NCBI GenBank assembly: GCA_002734085.1
Contig: NVXV01000011.1
Location: 19,079-83,078, forward strand
DNA from: Fluviicola sp.
Lineage (GTDB): Bacteria > Bacteroidota > Bacteroidia > Flavobacteriales_D > Crocinitomicaceae
Direction of reading: 5' to 3'
DNA length: 64,000 nt
Shown here: in pieces, positions 44,800 through 51,461 of the stretch
Numbering within the stretch: the stretch's first letter is position 1
Layout: each line of letters begins with the position of its first letter
Position numbers and translations under genes: made by a program
Notes under the pieces: model-generated
What the model was told of the DNA's origin: nothing
Seen by the model: the letters and a program-made list of their open reading frames with translations, nothing else
Database searches by the model: none

Positions 44800-44831
44800 C
44801 AAAGGTATGTTTTAAGTAAGGAATACCCAAA
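44800..44831 (-). promoter_or_regulatory. Promoter of the FKBP gene
   Basis: On the minus strand TTTG (44831-44828), 20 nt, then TACCTTTG (44807-44800). This is close to the consensus TTTG-N19-TAnnTTTG. It lies about 60 bp upstream of ATG 44739. Confidence 0.6.
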
Positions 44832-44883
44832 TTATAAGCATATTATTAAATAATTCTATGCTTTTTTAACGAAAAATGATCAT

Positions 44884-45711
44884 TTATTCGATCTTTTCTA
44901 TAAACTGACGACTTAAAGAACAAACTTCGTATAATTTCGGTGGCAAACTATCATCTGTCCAAGGATGTTTTGAACCAAATGTATGATTGCCATCACTGAT
45001 AACGATTAACTTTCCTCCTGTCCAACTACTTAGGTTTTCAGAGTCAATAATTGAAACGGCATCGTCAATGTCTCCGTGTAAGTGTAGGGAAGGAAGCTCT
45101 AAGGCTCTAGCATGTGCTTCTATATCGAGATGAGACTTATTTAATTCCCAATCTTCGTACATAGAAAAGTTGTGGGGCATATCTTGATTTGTTCTACTAT
45201 TTTTTACTGTACGAACACCTGTTTCTCTCCACTTTTCAAGTTCCTCACCCTCAGGAAATCGTTTTTCAATATTTGAAATACTTGCCCAGGTTGTTATAGA
45301 GTCTACACGTTCATCTTTACCTGCGAGTATTACATCCGCGCCACCACGACTGTGACCAATGAGGTGAACTTTCATTTCAGATAAATCAACATTCTTTTCA
45401 ATCCAGTCCAAAGCACAAGCGATATCTTCTACTTCGTAAGTGTATCTGTTTTCGGCAAAAGCTTCCAAATCTGGGAAGTCGATTGGGTTTTCTGTTGTTC
45501 CACCGTTGTGACTAAGGTTGAATTTGCAAAACCCGATCCCTCTTTCAACAAAATAATTTTGAACTAAATGCCAAGCGCCCCAATCTTTATAGCCCTTATA
45601 GCCATGAACAAAGAGTATAAGGTGTTTACATTCTAATTTTTCAGGAATTTCAAGGTCGATAAGAGAATCTCTCTCGTTTGCTCCAGTATATACTGCATTC
45701 TCTAATTTCAT
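44884..45711 (-). CDS. Cytosolic alpha/beta hydrolase
   Basis: 275 residues from ATG 45711 (ten residues more from ATG 45741). Hydrolase motifs: LFVHGYKGYKDWGAW (oxyanion), nucleophile elbow LIGHSRGG (Ser121), acid Asp in LHLHGDIDDAVSI and His in SDGNHTFGSKHPW. No signal peptide, so cytosolic. Resembles small dienelactone-hydrolase-like esterases. Solitary gene; the 237-bp space between it and the next gene holds a degenerate repeat-like stretch. Substrate unknown. Confidence 0.88.
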   Translation of the reverse strand: MKLENAVYTGANERDSLIDLEIPEKLECKHLILFVHGYKGYKDWGAWHLVQNYFVERGIGFCKFNLSHNGGTTENPIDFPDLEAFAENRYTYEVEDIACALDWIEKNVDLSEMKVHLIGHSRGGADVILAGKDERVDSITTWASISNIEKRFPEGEELEKWRETGVRTVKNSRTNQDMPHNFSMYEDWELNKSHLDIEAHARALELPSLHLHGDIDDAVSIIDSENLSSWTGGKLIVISDGNHTFGSKHPWTDDSLPPKLYEVCSLSRQFIEKIE

Positions 45712-45741
45712 ATCTAAATTTTCTGAAGTCAAAATTAACAA

Positions 45742-45978
45742 AAGGCAAGGGAATTTGAAGTAGAATAAATAATTATTAGGTTAAATTTCTCTGTGGATCT
45801 TTGTGCCTTCTTTGTGAGTCTCTGCGCTATAACTCTTTATTTGTAAGGTTGGCTAAGCTCTTAGGAGCACAGGGGACAAAAGGTGTAGATATTTAAAATG
45901 ATTATTAACGTTACAAAGTAAATAAGTTCGAAACCTTTGTTGTTACGAGTTAAGCATTAAACCTTATTTTTGACAATC
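45742..45978. other. Spacer with degenerate CTCTGTG-rich stretch
   Basis: The segment 45788-45829 (TCTCTGTGGATCTTTGTGCC onward) reads as short phrases built on CTnTGTG/CTTTGTG. It resembles in style the CACAGAG-rich text at 59186-59340. Such stretches occur in intergenic DNA of many Bacteroidota; origin unknown. The rest is AT-rich, with the promoter element at 45965. Confidence 0.4.
45965..45972 (+). promoter_or_regulatory. Putative promoter of the epimerase-CBS / aldolase / phosphatase operon
   Basis: TATTTTTG fits TAnnTTTG and ends 6 bp before GTG 45979. A TTTG at 45936 is spaced 25 nt away, too far for a good -33 box. If used, it would drive the small lipoprotein gene and the three genes after it. 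Confidence 0.45.
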
Positions 45979-46368
45979 GTGAAAAGAATGATATATATAC
46001 TTGGCTTATTGATTTTCTTGTTTTCCTGTGGTATCCCAATGGGAGATACTGTGAAGACGGAAGATGAGAAGCTTACTGTGTTTTATTTAGAAGAAGTTTC
46101 AAAAGATAAAGCTATCAAATTTCTAAAGTATTGGAAGGACAATGGTTTTATTGGTGATGACCCACAAATCATTCAGTTAGATGTACTAGAGGATGGTTTA
46201 ATCGCGGTTAAGTTGATTGAGAAATCTACCTATCACAAAGAAGCGCTAAGTATTCACGAAAAATCGCTTTTACAAGAGCTAGAGCGAAATTTAGAAAAAA
46301 AAGTATTTGAACAGGAGGTTACAATTATTATTACAGATAATACGTTTAGACCCATAGAAAGAAATTAA
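45979..46368 (+). CDS. Small lipoprotein heading the operon
   Basis: 129 residues from GTG 45979 (an ATG at 45988 is the alternative). Lipobox FLFSC (Cys ~17-18). The mature domain has a beta-alpha-beta look (LTVFYLEEVSKDKAIKFLKY, LIAVKLIEKSTYHKEALSI) and ends in a short tail. It precedes the epimerase-CBS gene by 2 bp and is almost certainly cotranscribed. Family and role unknown; a possible envelope-side partner of the pathway. Confidence 0.65.
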   Translation: MKRMIYILGLLIFLFSCGIPMGDTVKTEDEKLTVFYLEEVSKDKAIKFLKYWKDNGFIGDDPQIIQLDVLEDGLIAVKLIEKSTYHKEALSIHEKSLLQELERNLEKKVFEQEVTIIITDNTFRPIERN

Positions 46369-46370
46369 AA

Positions 46371-47375
46371 ATGAAAATATCAGGATCAATATATTCCGAC
46401 AAAAATAGACCTCTTAAAGAAACTATAGCTGATTTAGAAGCACATCAAGTTGATTTGTTGCACGTAGATTGTAATGATGATCTAGCGGTTTTTGATGATA
46501 TAGAGAAAATTAGATCTTGGTGCAAAATGCCAATTGATTTGCATATTATTACTGAAACTCCGGAAAAGTATTATGACTTTTTGAGAAAATATCCTGTTGA
46601 ATATGTTACGTTTCAGTACGAACAACTTCCTGATAATTTTGAATTGCCAACAGATATTCCTGGAGAGAAAGGATTAGCCGTGATTACACCAACAAATGTT
46701 GATGTGTTCGACGCGATGAGCAGTGACTTTGACTTCATCCTCATGATGGCGACAATACCTGGGCAGAGTGGTGGTAAATTTGACCCAGAAAACTTCAGGA
46801 AAATTAGAAAATTTAAATCTAAATACCCTAATAAAAATGTCCATGTAGACGGGGGAGTAAACGGGGAGGTTTCTTTTATTCTCAGAAATATGGGGGTTCA
46901 CGCTTCTGTTTCAGGAAGTTTCTTGTTTAAAGCAACAAGTGTCGGGCAGGCGTTAATGGATTTGACGAAACGTGAGATTGAATCACTTTTCAAAGTGAAA
47001 GATTTTATGGTTCCAAGGGATGAGTGCCCAATCATTGACTATTCCGAAATGACCTTACCAAATGTTCTTGAGTTGATTGATAAAGGACGTTTAGGATTTA
47101 TCTTAGTAGAAGAAAATCACAAATTCAAAGGCATTATTTCTAATGCAGATATGCGCAAAGCTTTATTGCGTAATTTAAATGATATCAAAGGGATGGATGT
47201 AAAGGAGATGATCAACCCAAATCCTATATCAATTTTAGATTCTAGTACGGTAAATGATATGTTAAACTTGGTGAGAGATCAATCTTTTCCTGTTATGTAC
47301 TTACCAGTGATTAATTCAGATAAAAATGCAGTTGGAATTATTACATTTGTGAACTTGATAAAAGGAGAAATATGA
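46371..47375 (+). CDS. Ribulose-phosphate 3-epimerase-like barrel fused to a CBS-domain pair
   Basis: 334 residues. Residues 1-200 form a (beta/alpha)8 barrel of the ribulose-phosphate 3-epimerase family. All four metal/catalytic positions are kept: His31 and Asp33 (LLHVDCND), His58 (PIDLHII) and Asp160 (HVDGGVN). The phosphate-side loop reads MMATIPGQSGGKF instead of the usual MSVNPGFGGQ. VSGSFLF (~180-186) gives the final phosphate contact. Residues ~210-334 are two CBS domains whose text (GIISNADMRKAL, LPVINSDKNAVGIITFVNLI) looks like the CBS pair of arabinose-5-phosphate isomerase KdsD. So the isomerase half seems replaced by an epimerase. CBS pairs usually bind nucleotides and gate activity. 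The stop overlaps the next start by 4 bp. Confidence 0.87.
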   Translation: MKISGSIYSDKNRPLKETIADLEAHQVDLLHVDCNDDLAVFDDIEKIRSWCKMPIDLHIITETPEKYYDFLRKYPVEYVTFQYEQLPDNFELPTDIPGEKGLAVITPTNVDVFDAMSSDFDFILMMATIPGQSGGKFDPENFRKIRKFKSKYPNKNVHVDGGVNGEVSFILRNMGVHASVSGSFLFKATSVGQALMDLTKREIESLFKVKDFMVPRDECPIIDYSEMTLPNVLELIDKGRLGFILVEENHKFKGIISNADMRKALLRNLNDIKGMDVKEMINPNPISILDSSTVNDMLNLVRDQSFPVMYLPVINSDKNAVGIITFVNLIKGEI

Positions 47376-48370
47376 TCATTCAATTAAAGAAATCAATAGA
47401 TAATAACGAAGCGGCGCTTTTTGCTGATCAGAATAAAGCATTTCATATTCAAGAGAATGGAGCAGAGGTGTTAATTACTTCTTCGTCTGTGAAAGAATTA
47501 CCACAAGATCTAAAGGATAAAGCCGATAATCATTGGGTTTTTGACAATGATATGCAGCTGGCATCAAGAGAATACATGTCTAAAACACGCGAAGTGCGCA
47601 TTGGTGATGTGATTATTGGAGGGGACACTAAAAATACGTTACTAATTGGTGGACCTTGCTCTGTTGAATCTGAAGCTCAAATTCAAGAGAGTTCAGCATT
47701 GTTAAAATCGTTGAATTTAACGACACTTCGAGGAGGTTGCTACAAACCTCGAACGAGTCCGTACAGTTTTCAGGGATTAGGGTTAGAAGGATTGAAGCTT
47801 TTAGCTAAAATGCGTGAAGAACATGGGCTAAACGTTATTACTGAGGTTCGCGATGCTACTCATGTTGAGGATGTGATTGAACACAGTGATGTAATTCAGA
47901 TTGGAGCAAAAGCAATGTACGACCAAGGGATTTTGCGCGCTTGTGCTAAGGCTCGTAAACCAGTTTTATTGAAAAGAGGTTTTGGTACAACATTACAAGA
48001 GTTTGTACAAGCTGCTGAATTTATTCTTTCAGGAGGAAATGACCAAGTTATCTTATGTGAAAGAGGAATAAGAACATTTGAAACGAAAACACGTTTTACA
48101 CTTGACTTGTGTGGAGTTGCTTACTTACAAGAATATACAAATTTACCCATCATTTTGGATCCGAGTCACGCTTTAGGATATAGATATGGTATAGAAAAAC
48201 TAGCGCAAGCATGCGTTGCAATGGGAATTGATGGTTTACTAATTGAAACACATCCAGATCCATCGGTAGCTAAATCTGATGCCGCACAGCAATTGACTCA
48301 CGACGGATTTAAACAGTTGATAAAAGCAATTAATCCAGTCGCTCAAAGTATTGGTTATAAAATAGTTTAA
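47372..48370 (+). CDS. Type I-beta DAHP-synthase-like aldolase with altered substrate loops
   Basis: 332 residues. N-terminal ferredoxin-like regulatory domain of the Thermotoga-type enzyme (MIIQLKK, then QLASREYMSKTREVRIGDV). Catalytic barrel: GGPCSVES with metal ligand Cys96, RGGCYKPRTSPYSFQGLG, His266 (DPSH), Glu292 (LIETHPDP) and Asp303 (KSDAAQQL). These would join PEP to an aldose phosphate. The PEP/E4P loop normally IGARNMQNF reads IGAKAMYDQG (177-186), and DPSHSGGRR reads DPSHALGYRYG, so the acceptor might not be erythrose-4-phosphate. No chorismate mutase domain. Overlaps the epimerase-CBS stop by ATGA and the phosphatase start by TAATG. Alternative: an ordinary feedback-regulated DAHP synthase. 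Confidence 0.88.
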   Translation: MIIQLKKSIDNNEAALFADQNKAFHIQENGAEVLITSSSVKELPQDLKDKADNHWVFDNDMQLASREYMSKTREVRIGDVIIGGDTKNTLLIGGPCSVESEAQIQESSALLKSLNLTTLRGGCYKPRTSPYSFQGLGLEGLKLLAKMREEHGLNVITEVRDATHVEDVIEHSDVIQIGAKAMYDQGILRACAKARKPVLLKRGFGTTLQEFVQAAEFILSGGNDQVILCERGIRTFETKTRFTLDLCGVAYLQEYTNLPIILDPSHALGYRYGIEKLAQACVAMGIDGLLIETHPDPSVAKSDAAQQLTHDGFKQLIKAINPVAQSIGYKIV

Positions 48371-49041
48371 TGCAATTACTTGAACAAAATATTAAAGAAT
48401 ATTTGAAGCGTGAGAATCGTTCGTTTAGTGACTTTTTGAAGAAGCATAGTGCGTCAAATATCAATCAGATTTCACTAGGTGACTTAAAGCTATTTTGTGC
48501 TGAGAATAACCTCGATTTCACAAATATGTTGACTCGACCACTATTTGCTGATAAAGACCAAATCAAGAAGATTAAACTACTTATTCTCGATGTTGATGGC
48601 GTTATGACAGACGCTGGAATGTTCTTTACAGAAAACGGAGATCAGTTTAAAAAATATAACGCCAAAGATGGAATGGCAATCATGGCTTTGTCTAAAATCG
48701 GTGTAGACGTTGGAATCATCTCGTCTGGATTTAAACTTGAAATGGTAAAAGCACGCGCTGATCTACTTAAAATCAAACATCTATACGTTGGAAGAGACCC
48801 GAAAATCGATATTCTGAACCAGTGGTGTGAAAAATTGCAAATATCTCTAGACGAAGTGGCAATAATTGGTGACGATATCAACGATTTATCAATCATGAAT
48901 AAAGTTGGCTTTTCTGTTTGTCCATCTGATGCAGTATTAAGAGTGAAACAATCGGTTGACTTAGTATTACAGACGAAAGGAGGGAGGGGTTGTGTACGCG
49001 AGTTTATTGATTTTTACTTGTTGGATGAATTGTTGGAGTGA
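48370..49041 (+). CDS. KdsC-like HAD phosphatase with N-terminal extension
   Basis: 223 residues. Residues ~68-223 match the C0 HAD phosphatases KdsC/YrbI: LLILDVDGVMTD (Asp74, Asp76), NAKDGMAI, IGIISSG-type motif II, the Lys in GRDPKIDIL, AIIGDDINDLSIMNKVGFSV and the C-terminal GGRGCVREFIDFYLL, which in KdsC folds over the neighbour's active site. The N-terminal ~65 residues (SLGDLKLFCAENNLDFTNML) are extra and resemble the second half of a small HTH. It should dephosphorylate a 3-deoxy-ulosonate phosphate made by the preceding aldolase. Start overlaps the aldolase stop by one base. Confidence 0.88.
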   Translation: MQLLEQNIKEYLKRENRSFSDFLKKHSASNINQISLGDLKLFCAENNLDFTNMLTRPLFADKDQIKKIKLLILDVDGVMTDAGMFFTENGDQFKKYNAKDGMAIMALSKIGVDVGIISSGFKLEMVKARADLLKIKHLYVGRDPKIDILNQWCEKLQISLDEVAIIGDDINDLSIMNKVGFSVCPSDAVLRVKQSVDLVLQTKGGRGCVREFIDFYLLDELLE

Positions 49042-49168
49042 TAAATTATAGATTGGAGCTTGTTTGATGTGGTATTGTTGAGTGAATTCAGGCAACTACG
49101 TGATGCAATCGCGCAATAGCGTGGTTAGTCAAATTATTTCTGATTTATCAAAAAGGTTCTAATATGAG

Positions 49169-49199
49169 TTTGCTCTTCCCTGTAAAATCATTACATTTG
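49169..49199 (+). promoter_or_regulatory. Perfect Bacteroidota-type promoter
   Basis: TTTG (49169-49172), exactly 19 nt, TACATTTG (49192-49199). It lies 18 bp before ATG 49218 and inside the frame of the upstream ATG 49164, so that ATG cannot be the start if this promoter is used. Confidence 0.8.
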
Positions 49200-49217
49200 T
49201 GTTCAAAAATATTAATC

Positions 49218-50828
49218 ATGCCACTAAAGTCTTTTACATTATTATCATTTCTTTTATTAATATTCACTTTTTATAGTCAGGAAGTAAAGGTTAAACAATT
49301 TGATTATCATAAAGGAGAAACCCCTAGTAATATACCTATCGGAGTTGATGAAAATGGATATGTCTACTCTTATAATTATGTCTTATTAATTGGAAACTCA
49401 GATGTTCATAGGATGCGTGTTCATGATTCAAAGAATGGTGAGATTGTAAGAGAAATAAATTTAGATTTAATACCAGGGCTTAAAAATCGAAATATAAAAA
49501 CTATCGATTATGCTTTCGCCAACAATCAATTATATGTAATAGGAGAAGGAGAGTTAGGCACGAAAGAAGGAATTTACGTTGTTCGTTTGAACCATTTACT
49601 TCAAGTTGAAGGGGAACCCTATTTTTTTCCAACAACTTCCGATTATTGTGAGAAAAGATGTAAACAGGAAGTTTTAATCAATGAACTTGCTACCGAAGAC
49701 TCTCCTCACCATTCTTTTATATCAAGGGTATATTCGGGTAAAGGAAAAAAACAAATATCCGAATTGGAGTTAATCACATTTAATGATGAAAATGAAATTA
49801 TTTTTAATCGTAAAGTGAAATTCCCTAAAAGAACTGTATCTAAAGTGGATTTTTTCAACGTTGGAAAGTCAATTGTAATGCAGGTACAATCATTCACTCG
49901 GCAAAGTGAAGAGGGAAATCTTCTTGGTTTTTTGTTTAAAGAAAATGTATACGAAGACCATATTTATATTTTAGATGGGAAGGATAATTTAAATGAACTT
50001 GACTTAAATTCATCTTTTGAAGGCTATTTGTTTGAAGACTTTAGTATTCATGAAAACGAAGGGGAGATAATTGTGTCTGGAAAATTACATAAAGATGAAT
50101 CTTTTATAGGTTTAGGTACATTAGTTTATGATGTACAATCACTTAAGCTAGTTTCTTCTGATATACATAAGTTTGATAAGGAGTTGGCCTATACTTATTT
50201 GACAGACGAAGATAATGAGGATGTTAGAAGAAGATTAGATAAGAACAAAGTTGAAGTTAATGAAGGGGATCTAGTTACTACTTATAAATTGGTTCGTAGT
50301 TTCAAAAATGAAAACGGAGAAATAGTTAATATTTATCAGAATATATGGAGTGGATATACTAGCCGATCTAATGGTCAAGGGACTGTGCATTATATGTATA
50401 CAAATGTGGTTATGGCTAAAATAAACACGAAAGGAGAAGTTGGAAATATAACATTTCTACCCTTTTATCAGATGATTAATGACGTTGATCCAGAAAAAGG
50501 GTTTAGTGTTTTTAGAGATGGGAATGAGTTTTACTTCTTACATATCGCTACTCCTGAAAAGATTGACGTTATCAATAAAGTACATAATAATGAAATTGAT
50601 AACAACTTCGAAGAAGGAAAAGCTATCATTACATTGACCAGAGTCGACAATGAAGGACAAGTGTCATCGGAAGGGTTAGTTTATGGTGTTGAGGATAAAA
50701 TTATGCACAACGCAGCTTTTTCAATTGGAGATTCAGAGACAAATAAATTTTATATTGTTTCTACCTCTTTTAATCCTATAACTAAAAAGGAAAATAAACT
50801 TGTCGTTATTGAGGTAGAAACAAAATAA
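49218..50828 (+). CDS. Large secreted protein of unknown function
   Basis: 536 residues from ATG 49218, which begins a signal peptide (MPLKSFTLLSFLLLIFTFYS); the further upstream ATG 49164 lies before the promoter. The mature part reads like a beta-propeller (IPIGVDENGYVYSYNYVLL, DHIYILDGKDNLNELDLN, GNEFYFLHIATPEKIDVI, KLVVIEVETK), with Asp/Asn/Gly-rich turns. It has no sorting domain, no lipobox and no catalytic motif. Monocistronic with a perfect promoter. Family not recognised. Confidence 0.75.
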   Translation: MPLKSFTLLSFLLLIFTFYSQEVKVKQFDYHKGETPSNIPIGVDENGYVYSYNYVLLIGNSDVHRMRVHDSKNGEIVREINLDLIPGLKNRNIKTIDYAFANNQLYVIGEGELGTKEGIYVVRLNHLLQVEGEPYFFPTTSDYCEKRCKQEVLINELATEDSPHHSFISRVYSGKGKKQISELELITFNDENEIIFNRKVKFPKRTVSKVDFFNVGKSIVMQVQSFTRQSEEGNLLGFLFKENVYEDHIYILDGKDNLNELDLNSSFEGYLFEDFSIHENEGEIIVSGKLHKDESFIGLGTLVYDVQSLKLVSSDIHKFDKELAYTYLTDEDNEDVRRRLDKNKVEVNEGDLVTTYKLVRSFKNENGEIVNIYQNIWSGYTSRSNGQGTVHYMYTNVVMAKINTKGEVGNITFLPFYQMINDVDPEKGFSVFRDGNEFYFLHIATPEKIDVINKVHNNEIDNNFEEGKAIITLTRVDNEGQVSSEGLVYGVEDKIMHNAAFSIGDSETNKFYIVSTSFNPITKKENKLVVIEVETK

Positions 50829-50907
50829 AATTATAGAGTAGACTTAACGTAGATGTGTAAGTAGTGCTTGAATTAGATCTTATTATATCTAATACTAAGA
50901 AGTAATA

Positions 50908-51375
50908 ATGTCCAACCTTCTAAAAAGAATTAATAACACATCGGGTAAACTTGGCTCATTACAGGCCGGTTCACCAAAATTTTACCTGTTACTTCTTCCG
51001 CCAGTCTATATGTTTTGGAGCATCAATCTAATCAGTATTACTTTTACTAAAGGTAAAGTTATAATGACCTATATCGCCATTTTGATGTCGTTAATTTCAT
51101 TACTGTTAATTGGGATTTACGGATATGGTTTGTTGCTGCAATTGTCATTTATAAAAACTGCAGAGTTTAAGGCTATCATTGCTTACTTTACAATTACTTG
51201 GTGTTTGTTTTACTTTATTATTTCTTTTAGATCATTAAGGTTTGAGATTAAGAACAATATATCAAACCCAAATATCATTGAATACTTTGTTAGGTTCTTT
51301 GTTTTAACCAATTGGTATATTGGTGTATGGAGTTTTCAAACCATTCTTAATCAGTACAAAGAAATTAGCAATTAA
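50908..51375 (+). CDS. Small multi-pass membrane protein, unknown function
   Basis: 155 residues with about four hydrophobic segments: residues ~25-46 (FYLLLLPPVYMFWSINLISI), ~52-77, ~86-107 (FKAIIAYFTITWCLFYFIIS) and ~125-145. Short Lys-rich N-terminus. The next gene is 87 bp downstream. No family or motif recognised. Codon use looks like that of its neighbours. Confidence 0.65.
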   Translation: MSNLLKRINNTSGKLGSLQAGSPKFYLLLLPPVYMFWSINLISITFTKGKVIMTYIAILMSLISLLLIGIYGYGLLLQLSFIKTAEFKAIIAYFTITWCLFYFIISFRSLRFEIKNNISNPNIIEYFVRFFVLTNWYIGVWSFQTILNQYKEISN

Positions 51376-51461
51376 TCATAGTTTGTACTTTTCATTATAA
51401 TTATTTTAGCCATCGAGGTGACAATTTTTATTAAATTGCAGTCGCTAAACTCTTTGCTATT

